Assembly (NCBI RefSeq): GCF_002482975.1 | Contig: NZ_DLHA01000018.1 | Coordinates: 1-64,000, forward strand | Reading direction: 5' to 3' | Source: Flavobacterium sp. UBA7680 | Lineage (GTDB): Bacteria > Bacteroidota > Bacteroidia > Flavobacteriales > Flavobacteriaceae | Length of the DNA stretch: 64,000 nt | Part shown: positions 41,136 to 50,943 of the stretch, in pieces | Position numbering within the stretch: position 1 is the stretch's first letter | How the letters are laid out: every line of letters starts with the position of its first letter | Position numbers and translations under genes: made by a program | Notes under the pieces: generated by a model | What the model saw: only the letters and a program-made list of their open reading frames with translations | Told to the model about the DNA's origin: nothing | Databases searched by the model: none

Positions 41136-43454
41136 CTAAAAAGGATATCCAATAGCGATATTCAAAATCAGGTTGTCTTTTCGCCATGGTCCACTTCCGA
41201 AATTAATATCATCGATTACCCATCTTTGTCCGTCTGGTAGCGCTGGATTTCGAAGAGGGAAAGCCAAATCTGTTCTTAAAACAAGGAACGACAAATCGAA
41301 ACGCAATCCTGCTCCTGCTCCAATGGCAAGCTCTTTCATAAAATCCTTTGAGATTTCGGCTCCGGGTTTATCAGGATCGGCATTTAAAAGCCAAATATTT
41401 CCCGCATCTAAAAATATTGCGCCTCTTACAATGCTAAATAATTTTGCACGATATTCTGTATTGAATTCCAGTTTTAAATCTGCCGATTGATCTGGTGTGT
41501 AATTGTTGTTTGTTGTTGGCGGAATAACATAACTTCCCGGCCCTAAAGTTCTGGCTCTAAAGGCACGAATACTATTGGTTCCTCCTACTACAAATTGTTT
41601 TGATGTTGGTAATGTATTTGAATTTCCGTAAGCAAATCCGGCACCTACAATTAATCGGCTGGCTAGTTCGCTTTCTTTTCCTAATTTCAAATAATGCCTG
41701 AAATCTGATTTGATTTTCACATATTGACTAAACGGAACATCAAATATTTTTATGGTATCGTTTTTCTTAATATTTGCTCCTGTAACTAAACCTGTAAGAT
41801 TTCCGGCTAAATCTAATTCACCATTAAAGTAGATTGTGTTTTTTCGACGCTTCTGCATCGTATTTGTATAGGTATAACTATATGTCGGGCCAAAAATCAA
41901 CTGTTTTTCAATCACTTTTCCTAAAGCCGGATCTTGCTGAATATCTTCTAAATATTCGGGCGTAACATGATTTGGACTCACATACGTTATATCCATTACA
42001 TTTAACTGATGTTCTTTTCGAATATTTTCTTTCCATAAATATCCAAAAGAGGCATTAAAAGAATTCAACGCATATAATTGTGTTCTTTTTTGATATTCAT
42101 ATCGCAAAGTTGCTTTGGTTCTTGGCACATATTCGCTGTTTCCTTCAATATGAAAAGGCGTAATAAACCTTGGCCAGGTCAAACTAACTTCTCCTCCAAG
42201 TTTATAAATATTTTTTCCTTTATTGACTCCGCCAAGCTGGAAATCGGCACCGCCAAAAACAGAAATTGTAAATAGTTCTGCCCCTTTAAATATGTTTCGG
42301 TTATTCCAGTTTACATTGACTTCAGTACCCGTATAACTAGCTGAATTTGTCTTTCCTAAAACCTCAACACGAATAAACTTTTTAGGCAGAAGCGTTAAGT
42401 AGTAATACGAATCTAAAGTTTTTGGAATACTATCTGAAGGTTTAAATTCATTTTTTACAAAACTAAAAGTTCCGAGATTCACAAATCGGTTTAAGGTTAA
42501 ATTATGGTCTTTTCTGTTATACAAATCCCCTTTTTTAAAATATATCGTTCGATCATAAATCCTTGGTTTAAAGGTTTCTGTTGTATCGATGATCGTAATA
42601 TCTTTATATTGTGTAATATCCCTTTTTCTATAAACCACACTGTCATTCGAAAGTGAATAATTCGGATACACATAAATATTATTGATTTTATACGCTGTAA
42701 GGGCTTTTGGCGGCGTATCGGGCTTTATTACAATTCTAACTTTTACTTCGTGATCGCCTTTACTGCTGTCTACCTGAGCTAAAAGATAATCTGGGTTAAA
42801 GTAAAAATATCCTTTCTCTTTAAGTCTGGCGTCAATTCGTTCTCTTTCGGCTTTTATAACGTCCAAATCATACGGTTTTCCAACTTTTAATAAACTTCTT
42901 CGGCTTGATCTTCCAATAATTCTGGACATTGCTAATGAATCATCTGGGAAAGTTATACTTTTAATGATATATTGTTTTTTAGGAATAACGGTATATTCTG
43001 CCGTAACTCGTTTATTTCGAACGGTCGAATCAGCGCTGACACGGGTTTTAAAATAACCTCGGTTTTCGGTAAAATTTCGTAAAACCGAAGCATTATAATC
43101 TAAATCGACTTTGCTGAAAAGTACAGGCGGTTCGCCTACTTTATTACGGAGCCAATATCTGGTTCCTTTTTGTTTTTTAGGTTCTCCGGCAAGGTTGTAT
43201 ATCCATAATTTAGGACGTAATCCTAAAATTTGCTTGTTTGGTTTTGGGCGCAATAAATCTTCTAATTCTTTTTCGAGTGCTTTTCTTTCTTTTTTCTTAA
43301 TTAAAGAATCTTTGACTTTTACAGAACCTCCCACGTAAAGCAAGTCGCCTTCCGGCAAATATTTTGTATTACTGCAGCCTAAAACAAAAAACAGGCAGAA
43401 CAGTACAAAATACTTTATATATTGATTTTCTATATGATTATGTTTTTTGTTCAT
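41136..43454 (-). CDS. tamL: TamL: lipoprotein member of the BamA/TamA family
   Basis: 772 residues from the ATG at 43452-43454; a TTG nine bases upstream is the only longer start. The N-terminus is a lipoprotein signal (FFVLGC, Cys27). That sets TamL of Bacteroidota apart from proteobacterial TamA. POTRA domains follow (about 100-330), then a 16-strand Omp85 barrel (about 400-772) with AFRARTLGPGSY near 620 and the C-terminal end LNIAIGYPF. Together with TamB it helps insert proteins or move lipids to the outer membrane. The start overlaps the tamB end by 17 bp, so translation is coupled. Confidence 0.9.
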   Translation of the reverse strand: MNKKHNHIENQYIKYFVLFCLFFVLGCSNTKYLPEGDLLYVGGSVKVKDSLIKKKERKALEKELEDLLRPKPNKQILGLRPKLWIYNLAGEPKKQKGTRYWLRNKVGEPPVLFSKVDLDYNASVLRNFTENRGYFKTRVSADSTVRNKRVTAEYTVIPKKQYIIKSITFPDDSLAMSRIIGRSSRRSLLKVGKPYDLDVIKAERERIDARLKEKGYFYFNPDYLLAQVDSSKGDHEVKVRIVIKPDTPPKALTAYKINNIYVYPNYSLSNDSVVYRKRDITQYKDITIIDTTETFKPRIYDRTIYFKKGDLYNRKDHNLTLNRFVNLGTFSFVKNEFKPSDSIPKTLDSYYYLTLLPKKFIRVEVLGKTNSASYTGTEVNVNWNNRNIFKGAELFTISVFGGADFQLGGVNKGKNIYKLGGEVSLTWPRFITPFHIEGNSEYVPRTKATLRYEYQKRTQLYALNSFNASFGYLWKENIRKEHQLNVMDITYVSPNHVTPEYLEDIQQDPALGKVIEKQLIFGPTYSYTYTNTMQKRRKNTIYFNGELDLAGNLTGLVTGANIKKNDTIKIFDVPFSQYVKIKSDFRHYLKLGKESELASRLIVGAGFAYGNSNTLPTSKQFVVGGTNSIRAFRARTLGPGSYVIPPTTNNNYTPDQSADLKLEFNTEYRAKLFSIVRGAIFLDAGNIWLLNADPDKPGAEISKDFMKELAIGAGAGLRFDLSFLVLRTDLAFPLRNPALPDGQRWVIDDINFGSGPWRKDNLILNIAIGYPF

Positions 43455-46400
43455 TTCCTTCAATTTGATTTTCCTGCTGATCTTCTTCTAGTTTTTCCTT
43501 CTCTTTTGCTTCTTTCTTTTTTTGCTTTTCTTTCTCTTTGCGAATTTTTTCTTCTCGAATCATTTGTTTTTCTTGTTCTGAACGATGAAAAAGTTCTCTG
43601 AACTTATTGTAACTCATTGTGATTATAAAAGCAACTCCAGTTTCTACAACCTGACCTTCAACTGCTACCTGATATTGGTTTTTTCTGTAAGCACGTACCA
43701 TATAACGTCCGTCTTTTGTAAGCTGATAATCCAGTGCAACGTCTCCCGCAATATTGGTGCTTTCTTCGTTGGCACGTTCTGCGCCTTCAACGCCAAAACT
43801 GCTTCCTACCGTTACTTTTAATCTGTCATCGAGCAGTTTTTTAGAAACAGCAACATTCAAATCAGTTCTGTTTTGCATGGTTCCAGAAGTATAATCTTCT
43901 GTAGATTCTAAATCAAAATTGACTTCAAATCCTGTAATTAATTCGCCGGCAAGATTGTTTAATTGCTGCGAAAGAATTTTGCTCACACTTTGTCTTGCCA
44001 AAGATTCTGCATTTGTACCGCCGCTTTCACTTGCAAATGGATTTTCGCCCACAAATCGGTTTAATAATAAAAGGGCAAAAACCTGTTTGTTTAGTTCTGC
44101 CGGATCTTGTTCTAATTGTTTCAGTTTTGTCTGCGTAAGTTCAACCACATCTGAAGAAACATCATAATTTCCTTCGGGAAGCACGATTCCAAAAGAAATT
44201 TCCGGTTTCATTAATTCTCCCTTCATTTTCAATAAAGTCTGAAACGGAAGTTTTTGTTTGTATGTATTTCTTACTGCCGAATCATCGTTTCCAAGTTGGT
44301 TTCCTAATAAATCAATTGGCGCGGCATTTACTTTATAAATTGCCGTGATATTTAAATTTGCCATTGTTGGTTCACCATTCCAGGTAATATAACTTCCTTT
44401 TTGGATATCAAATTTTCTTTTGATTCCGTTAAAGTTCATTTCATAGGCACCGTCTGTAAACTCATACTTTCCAGTCAAAGTTGTTTTTCCTGATTTATCT
44501 ATACCGCCAACTAATTCTGCTTCGCCTTTCAACTTCAAATAATCACCATTTGCTTTATCAATTAACAAAGTGAGTTCTGCTTCTTTATCAATCGAAATGG
44601 CGACATTTACATCCATTCCTTTTACATCGGACTGATCAAGTTTATTTTGCAAATCAACCGTTTGTTTCAAATACATATTATCTTCATCGACAAACTCTAC
44701 AATTCCTTCACGATCTGCAATTGAAGGATCTGACTGCGGCATTACGACTGTAAACTTGGTTTCTTTATTAATTTTAATGGTTCCGTCAACAACCGGACTT
44801 TCAAGGTTTCCTTTAATATTCAGTTTTGTATCCAGAAACATATCGCCATAAAACAAATCGTTATCGACTTCTTTAGAATGTATAGCTCTAAAATCATCAG
44901 CTGTAACAACTAAATTAAAATTATACGCTTTGAAATCAGGAGACTGAATGGTTCCGTCTACAGATAATTCGTTGTCATTTTCATCATTAAGCGTGAATTT
45001 ATCAAACGTGATTACATCATTATTAAAAGTGATTTTTTCATTATCTGTTTTAAAGAAAGAGTTCAGCTGTGTAATTCTAAAACCGGCATCATTAAAGTTT
45101 AATTCGCCCGCAACTTTTGGACTTGATGCATTTCCTATAATTTTAAAGTTTCCGGATAAATATCCCGTTCCGTCTGTTACGTTGCCCATTGTAAAACCCT
45201 GAATACTTTTAACATACAATTTATTGATATCTAAATTGAAGTCAAGGTTTCCGTCGTCCATTTTGTAATTTCCGGTTAGGTTTACTTCGTTTCCTTCTCC
45301 GGTTAATGCCACATTTGCATTTAGTAAATTAGTGGTTTTATTATCCACTTTTATTTCAATATCGCCAACCGCTTCTCCTCTAAAAGCAAAATCATCAATT
45401 TTTAAATCAGAAGTAAAAGTTGGGCTTGTCATTACGTTTTCAACAACAGCATTTCCGTTAATTAAACCCTGCATCAACAGCTTATCTTTTTTAACCATAT
45501 TCATAATGGTTTCGATTTTGAAGTTCACAAAATCGACTTGCAATGGCGCATTATCCTGCGTTCCCTGTGATTGAACTTTTAATTCATTTCCGTTATTATT
45601 TAGGAAAAATTTATTGATGTAAAGACGTTTATCTCCAAATTCTATGGCATTTTCAGGATCGATATTCCACTTATCGTAATTTAAAATGAAGTTTTCGGCA
45701 TCTATTTTAAAGATATTTTTAGAATCTTCTGCCTTAAATTCACCTGCAATAAAATATTGAGGTTTTTCTTTTGCATCCTGAACTTCAAGCGCATAAGTCA
45801 AAACATTATTTTCTACTTTTCCGGATAAACTGGTAAACGGAATTTTTAATGAACCGCTTTCAATTGTTGCAACAGAAACAGAATATTCTAGGGCATTTTC
45901 TTTGGCTTCTATATTAATTTTTCCGTCGGAAATTGTATTGTCTGCGTATACAATTCTCGGAATTATTCCTCTTATTTCTAAAGAATCGGTTACGTTATTG
46001 TATTTTCCCGTGATTTTAATTGGTTCTAAACCTGTCAGTTTCGGAATTAGTTTAAAAAGAATTGGATCATTGTCAACCGTTACTGTAAAAGCCAAACGCT
46101 GTTCGTCAGATTCTCCGTTTGCTTTCGGAGTTTTTAAGTCGATATATTTTGATAATGATTTTTTTATTGCCGCCGTTAATGTTGTCAATTTGTATTTTCC
46201 ATCGACTTCGGCTTTTAAAAACTGAGAGGAGATTTTAATATTATTTCGTGTATTGTCTGAAAAAGCAATGACACGAACCGAATCTAAAACGATTGGTTCT
46301 TTATCCTGCAAAATCTGAACGTTTGAAAGAAACACTTTTCCGTTTAGGAAATCCGGATTACTATTGGCAATATCAGCATCGACATTACCGCGAAGTTTCA

Positions 46401-48549
46401 TTGGTCCGGCATGAAGATTTAATTTTTCAAGATCGGCAATATCCAGGTTTAGTTTTAATTTAATTGACGGATATTTTTCTTGTGTATTTCCACTTGTAAC
46501 CAAATCAAAATTCAAATTCGGGTCTTGCATTCCTGATTTTACTGTGAATGAACCGTTTGCAATATTTCCTTTTAAAGCTAAATCTCTGTAGGTATATCTG
46601 TTGAAAACTGCTTTTTGAACAATTCCGTCTAATTCTGCTTTTGCTGTTTTCGGGTCTAAACCATTTCCTTTTACTTTCGCTTTAAGCGTAATTTTTCCAA
46701 TCGAATCGTTTTTGATTAATCTTCCTAAATCAAAATCAAGTAAATAAACCGTTGCATCGTATTTCTCTTTTTTCTTAACACGCTGATCAAATAAAGCATC
46801 AACTTTTGCATTTCCGAAACTGCTGTTTAAAGCCAGATTGGTTTTAAAATTCTGCACAGAACCTTTAAATTTTCCCTGCAGGTTTATTTGCGACGGAAGC
46901 TGAATGTTTTTCGGAATTGTTCCAGCTGGTACAAACGTATTTATGTCTTTAGAAGTCGTAGCTATTTTTTTGATATCTAAATCATAATACGCTTTTTGCG
47001 CATCAGGAAGTCCGGTTATTTTCCCCGAAAGGGAAACTTTTGTAGTGCCAATTCCGCTCATTTCGAATTTCGGAATATTCAAATCTTTTACTTTTCCGCT
47101 CACACGGCTGTTTATGTATAAAACGGCGTTTGGATTACTTTTAAACGGATTTGTTTTTTGTAAATCGGGAGCAAATAACAAAATGTCTTTGAATCCTATT
47201 TTTGAATCTTTTAAATTGGCATCGACAGCAAGATTTGCAATATCTTTTTGAAGCGCTGCGAGTGATTTGTATTCAACATTGATTTTATCTTTTACAAGTG
47301 TTTGCGGCGTTTTTAAATACAGATTATTTAAATGAGCATTTTTTGGCCCGTAGAATAAATCTGTTTTTAAAGACTGAATGTTCAAACCGCTTTTTTCTAC
47401 TGCTGCGAGTGATTTTATATTTCCAGAAATGGTGTCGTTTCCATAATACAATTTCTCGGCTTCAAGATTGAATTTGCTCAAATCTAAATGGCTATAATCG
47501 ATTCCTTTTGAAGTTGGTTTCGATTGCATATCATCAAACTTAAAAGCAATATTTTGTATGTTGACTTTATTGAGTTTTGCTTTCCAGCCAGCTTGCTTTA
47601 TGGCTGTTGTATCTAAACTTGGTGTTTGAATTTGTTTGTCTTTTACTCCTAATCGTAGATTTCCGCTAAGATTTTTTAGTTCGAAAGTATCGAAATCTAA
47701 AAGCTGTTTATTTAAATCAATTTCATTAACCGATAAATTTAAATTTCCGAGTTTTATTCCCGAATCTAATTTTGAATCTTTATTGTCATAAGCAACATCA
47801 ATTTTTGACAAACTGATTTTTCCCAGTTTTAATTTGAAGTCTTTGCGCTTTGAAATGGTATCTACGGTTTTTACCGAAACAACTGCAATTTGTTCCACAA
47901 CATCCTGATTTAAAACTAATTTTAATCCGTTTAAATCGATATTCGGAATATCAAAATCCATTTTATCCAAATCGAATTTATTGAATTTGGTGTCGAAATG
48001 TGTCAGTTTTACAGCAATGTCGTTTTTAGAAAAATCGTCTTTAAAATTAAATTTGACATTATCCAAATTAACTTTTACAACTGATATTTTGAATGGTTTA
48101 GCATTTGGATCTTCGACTTTTGGCTCTTTTGATTCGAATGCTTTTATGATATAATCGAAATTGAAAACGCCGTCTTTATTTCGGGAAATATTGGCTTTTA
48201 CATTTTCGAGCGAAACGGAATTGATTTCGAGTTCACTGCTTACGAGTTTAAAAAGGTCAACATCGACTTCTAAGCGTTTTCCTGCCAGCAATGTATCTTT
48301 TTTTTGATCTTCAAAATAAAAACCTTCGAGAACTACATCTTTTGGAAATTTAATGGCAATTCGGTCTAAAGTAACTTTGGTTTTAATTTTTTTATGGAGA
48401 TAGGAAATCGCTTTGTCTTTGGCGAAATTTTGAACAGATGGAACCTGAATTAAGATGATAAGAAGTAATAAAAGTGCCACTACAGAAACCACGCACCATA
48501 ATAGTACACGAAGTGTTTTTTTAAAATAATGAATAGTTTTCTTATTCAT
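43438..48549 (-). CDS. tamB: Translocation/assembly module TamB
   Basis: A 1703-residue AsmA-like periplasm-spanning protein: N-terminal membrane helix (about 12-33), then a very long repetitive beta-taco body (KVNLDNVKFNFKDDF, LNLSVNEIDLNK and many similar). The conserved TamB (DUF490) domain is at about 1230-1640 (GSYITWNGEPTMANLNITAIYKVNA, ELTQTKLKQLEQDPAELNKQVFALLLLNRF). The end, after about 1640, is an unusual highly charged Lys/Glu/Gln helix. It forms an inner-to-outer membrane bridge with TamL, encoded next. The 250 bp upstream hold a dispersed repeat. Confidence 0.92.
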   Translation of the reverse strand: MNKKTIHYFKKTLRVLLWCVVSVVALLLLLIILIQVPSVQNFAKDKAISYLHKKIKTKVTLDRIAIKFPKDVVLEGFYFEDQKKDTLLAGKRLEVDVDLFKLVSSELEINSVSLENVKANISRNKDGVFNFDYIIKAFESKEPKVEDPNAKPFKISVVKVNLDNVKFNFKDDFSKNDIAVKLTHFDTKFNKFDLDKMDFDIPNIDLNGLKLVLNQDVVEQIAVVSVKTVDTISKRKDFKLKLGKISLSKIDVAYDNKDSKLDSGIKLGNLNLSVNEIDLNKQLLDFDTFELKNLSGNLRLGVKDKQIQTPSLDTTAIKQAGWKAKLNKVNIQNIAFKFDDMQSKPTSKGIDYSHLDLSKFNLEAEKLYYGNDTISGNIKSLAAVEKSGLNIQSLKTDLFYGPKNAHLNNLYLKTPQTLVKDKINVEYKSLAALQKDIANLAVDANLKDSKIGFKDILLFAPDLQKTNPFKSNPNAVLYINSRVSGKVKDLNIPKFEMSGIGTTKVSLSGKITGLPDAQKAYYDLDIKKIATTSKDINTFVPAGTIPKNIQLPSQINLQGKFKGSVQNFKTNLALNSSFGNAKVDALFDQRVKKKEKYDATVYLLDFDLGRLIKNDSIGKITLKAKVKGNGLDPKTAKAELDGIVQKAVFNRYTYRDLALKGNIANGSFTVKSGMQDPNLNFDLVTSGNTQEKYPSIKLKLNLDIADLEKLNLHAGPMKLRGNVDADIANSNPDFLNGKVFLSNVQILQDKEPIVLDSVRVIAFSDNTRNNIKISSQFLKAEVDGKYKLTTLTAAIKKSLSKYIDLKTPKANGESDEQRLAFTVTVDNDPILFKLIPKLTGLEPIKITGKYNNVTDSLEIRGIIPRIVYADNTISDGKINIEAKENALEYSVSVATIESGSLKIPFTSLSGKVENNVLTYALEVQDAKEKPQYFIAGEFKAEDSKNIFKIDAENFILNYDKWNIDPENAIEFGDKRLYINKFFLNNNGNELKVQSQGTQDNAPLQVDFVNFKIETIMNMVKKDKLLMQGLINGNAVVENVMTSPTFTSDLKIDDFAFRGEAVGDIEIKVDNKTTNLLNANVALTGEGNEVNLTGNYKMDDGNLDFNLDINKLYVKSIQGFTMGNVTDGTGYLSGNFKIIGNASSPKVAGELNFNDAGFRITQLNSFFKTDNEKITFNNDVITFDKFTLNDENDNELSVDGTIQSPDFKAYNFNLVVTADDFRAIHSKEVDNDLFYGDMFLDTKLNIKGNLESPVVDGTIKINKETKFTVVMPQSDPSIADREGIVEFVDEDNMYLKQTVDLQNKLDQSDVKGMDVNVAISIDKEAELTLLIDKANGDYLKLKGEAELVGGIDKSGKTTLTGKYEFTDGAYEMNFNGIKRKFDIQKGSYITWNGEPTMANLNITAIYKVNAAPIDLLGNQLGNDDSAVRNTYKQKLPFQTLLKMKGELMKPEISFGIVLPEGNYDVSSDVVELTQTKLKQLEQDPAELNKQVFALLLLNRFVGENPFASESGGTNAESLARQSVSKILSQQLNNLAGELITGFEVNFDLESTEDYTSGTMQNRTDLNVAVSKKLLDDRLKVTVGSSFGVEGAERANEESTNIAGDVALDYQLTKDGRYMVRAYRKNQYQVAVEGQVVETGVAFIITMSYNKFRELFHRSEQEKQMIREEKIRKEKEKQKKKEAKEKEKLEEDQQENQIEGNEQKT

Positions 48550-48701
48550 AGGTCAATAAAATACAGGATTTAATTGCTTCTGAAAAAAGCATGGTTACAC
48601 ATCTTACAAAAATGGAAAATTTAAACCTTTAACAATTTACATAATTATTGGCAATTATTCTAAAATTTCACTGTAAAATAGTTAATTTCTTACTTTTATG
48701 A

Positions 48702-48730
48702 TTTAGCCACAAAGGCGCTATGGCGCAAAG
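48702..48730 (+). repeat. Dispersed GCCACAAAGGC element, copy 3
   Basis: Contains GCCACAAAGGCGCTATGGCG, related to the copies at 38828-38855 and 40301-40328. It is in the gap between tamB and the GSCFA gene. Confidence 0.7.
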
Positions 48731-48799
48731 TTTTTTTATCCTAAATATTTTATAAAAAATTTGTGCTGTCGCATGGTTGAAACCAGTGCTTGCTGAAAA

Positions 48800-49756
48800 T
48801 TAAAATTTAATATGGGAAATCTTTTCTTCTAAAAGATTCATTTTCTGCTGAAGTTTAGCTATGAATTTTTGGTGTTGTTCTGATTCGGGATTGAAGCTTC
48901 TGTGGCGCAGGCTTTTTTGGATTTCGTCTACTTCCTGCATTGTTGAAATGCTTTCTTGTGAAATGTAGTTTTCGCTGAAAAGTTTCCAGATATAATCGAT
49001 CGCAATTTGGTTGGGATGGAGCATATCTTCATTATAAAAACGATAATCGCGAAGTTCGTCCATTATGATTTCGTATGACGGAAAGTATTCAGTGTTCAGT
49101 TTAAAGTCTTCAGTATTCAACACAGCATGCAGAGCTGAAAATAAGTGTGATTTGCTTAATTGATTTTCTACAAAACCATCTTTTATATGACGTACAGGCG
49201 AAATGGTAAAAATGAAATTGATATTTGAGTTTAAAGTCTGGATTAAACCTATAGTGTTTTGAATACTTTTTTGAATTACTTCGATTGATAATAATTCTTT
49301 TAAGAATTGCTTTTGAGGCACTTTATGACAATTGGCAGCGATTTCTGTGCTTTCGATATTTCTGTAAATCCAGGAAGTTCCAAATGTGATTATGATATGT
49401 GTCGCTTCTTTGATCTTTTTGTTGGTTTCGGTAATAGCTTTGTTTAGTGTTTCTAATAATTCTTGTCGGTCAGCATTACTTAAGTCTGAATGAACTTCGA
49501 AACTATGCCAGCGTTCGTTGTGAAAGAAAACATCTTTTTCTGTAAACAATTCTTCTTTGCAAACCCGGCTAAATAATTTCTCAATCGAAACGGGATTGAA
49601 TATAATTCCAAACGGATTTGTTTGATTTTGAAATTTGAAATAATCAAATTTCTCGGCCATATTTTCTGCAAAACAAGAACCAATAGAAAGTATCTTCGAA
49701 TTATAATCGATTGGATTGTTACTTCTTGAAATTGGGATTTGGGTTCTGAATTGCAT
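48800..49756 (-). CDS. GSCFA domain protein
   Basis: 318 residues of the GSCFA family: the name-giving motif is visible in KILSIGSCFAENMAEKF near residue 26, followed by NPFGIIFNPVSI. HIIITFGTSWIYR (near 122), FTISPVRHIKDGF (near 184) and DMLHPNQIAIDYIW (near 255) agree with an SGNH-hydrolase-like fold (catalytic Ser27, His257). It may act on an acylated carbohydrate, but no substrate is known. Single gene, facing a terminator that serves the next lipoprotein. Confidence 0.88.
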   Translation of the reverse strand: MQFRTQIPISRSNNPIDYNSKILSIGSCFAENMAEKFDYFKFQNQTNPFGIIFNPVSIEKLFSRVCKEELFTEKDVFFHNERWHSFEVHSDLSNADRQELLETLNKAITETNKKIKEATHIIITFGTSWIYRNIESTEIAANCHKVPQKQFLKELLSIEVIQKSIQNTIGLIQTLNSNINFIFTISPVRHIKDGFVENQLSKSHLFSALHAVLNTEDFKLNTEYFPSYEIIMDELRDYRFYNEDMLHPNQIAIDYIWKLFSENYISQESISTMQEVDEIQKSLRHRSFNPESEQHQKFIAKLQQKMNLLEEKISHIKF

Positions 49757-49796
49757 AATATTGTTTTGTGTAAATTTCGGTTAATTTTTAGAAACA

Positions 49797-49826
49797 AAAA
49801 AGCCAGATGCAAATGCACCTGGCTTT
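49797..49826 (-). terminator. Intrinsic terminator of the lipoprotein gene
   Basis: AAAAGCCAGATGCA and TGCACCTGGCTTTT (one mismatch), 2-nt loop, with a T-run in the minus direction. It lies 23 bp after the minus-strand stop at 49850. Confidence 0.88.
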
Positions 49827-49849
49827 TGATTATAAATATCAATTATCTA

Positions 49850-50578
49850 TTAGTAGAAATATTCTACAGTTTCTTCTTCAACGCTTTCTACACTTTTTGT
49901 AGGGTAACCATCCGCATTGTATGTATATGTGTAGCTATACCAAAGTTCTCCTTCAGCTTTATCAGTAAGCATATTATGAAGAACATCGTTTGCTTCTCCA
50001 TCAGTAAAATTAATTTTGTTCCAGCCTAAAACATTCTTAAACGGATTGTTTTTTGTATCGTAAGTGTAGCTATGGCTGTCATTAAAATCATTAATCATAT
50101 CAACTACTTCTCCATTAGCAAATTTTATTATTACTGTTGCATTAAGAGAAGTTTGTGTTTTAGAGTCGCCAATATATTGTTTAGAAGTAACTGTACCATC
50201 TGCATTGTAAGTGTAAAGTTCTTTATTTCCCCAATCCATTCCAGGATCAATTCTAACAAAAGTTGTTAATTTTCCATCTGTGTAAGCATAAGTATTTATT
50301 TGCTCAACTGTACCATTAGGAAGTTTATATTCTATTTTAGTAATTAAATCTCCAGTATAAGTGTAATATGCATTTGATTCTCCCGAATCATCAACATCGC
50401 TAACAATCTTATTACCATCGTAAGTATAATTTGTAGTTACTTTTCCTTTAGATGTTGTTGTGATTATTTTTTTTAATAATACTCCATCTGTTGTAGACTC
50501 ATCAGAAGGTGAATCATCACTAGAACAAGATGTTAAAGAAAGAGCTAAAGCTCCAAAAAGAAGTAAAAGTTTTTTCAT
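49850..50578 (-). CDS. Lipoprotein with YD-repeat-like units, paralogue A
   Basis: 242 residues, lipobox SLTSC (Cys18). The mature part is a series of short beta-hairpin units of the form TNYTYDGNKIV, NAYYTYTGDLITKI, NTYAYTDGKLTTF, ELYTYNADGTVTSK, similar to YD/RHS repeats. It ends with SYTYDTKNNPFKNVLGW and a final YTYNADGYPTKS. The NNPFKNVLG block and repeat pattern also occur in the gene at 52889-53740. Probably surface or periplasmic; function unknown. Confidence 0.8.
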   Translation of the reverse strand: MKKLLLLFGALALSLTSCSSDDSPSDESTTDGVLLKKIITTTSKGKVTTNYTYDGNKIVSDVDDSGESNAYYTYTGDLITKIEYKLPNGTVEQINTYAYTDGKLTTFVRIDPGMDWGNKELYTYNADGTVTSKQYIGDSKTQTSLNATVIIKFANGEVVDMINDFNDSHSYTYDTKNNPFKNVLGWNKINFTDGEANDVLHNMLTDKAEGELWYSYTYTYNADGYPTKSVESVEEETVEYFY

Positions 50579-50943
50579 TTTTTATAGGTTTGTTATTAAT
50601 TATTAGAATAAATGTAAATGAAACATTACTTATATTCCAATTATTTTTAAACCTATTTTGTTATAAAAAAATCGTATTGTGGCTGCTTTTTGGTTTGTTT
50701 TCACCTAGATAAATATAATACATTAAAAACCAAAGCTGTAAGTAAAGTTTTAATGTTTATAAAAAATACACAAAAAATTAGGCTTCCGTAAAACTACTTA
50801 GCTCTTTTCTTAAGTTTTACGCTCAAGCCAAAAAGTTTTTCAAAATTTTTATATTTAAAAATTTACATTTTTAATAACAATAATCAAGTTCAGAAACTAA
50901 AACATTTGCTTACTTTTGCATCTTCCATTTTTTTAAACTATCT
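50579..50943. other. Divergent promoter region
   Basis: 365 bp without a gene between a minus-strand lipoprotein and the ABC transporter. It contains a short inverted repeat (CGTAAAACT at 50787-50795 with AAGTTTTACG at 50812-50821) and the -7 element TACTTTTG at 50910-50917. No minus-strand TAnnTTTG was found for the lipoprotein gene. Confidence 0.5.
50910..50917 (+). promoter_or_regulatory. -7 element TACTTTTG of the ABC transporter gene
   Basis: TACTTTTG 27 nt before the ATG at 50944; fits TAnnTTTG. TTC rather than TTG lies near the -33 distance. Confidence 0.5.

Noticed and set aside
49480..49842. 120-codon minus-strand ORF overlapping the GSCFA gene
   Set aside because: Wholly or mostly in another frame of the GSCFA gene; no family, no start context, and codon use differs from real genes.
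50787..50821. Small RNA or terminator in the gap before the ABC gene
   Set aside because: The inverted repeat is short with a 16-nt loop and has no following T-run or promoter directly upstream; evidence too weak.
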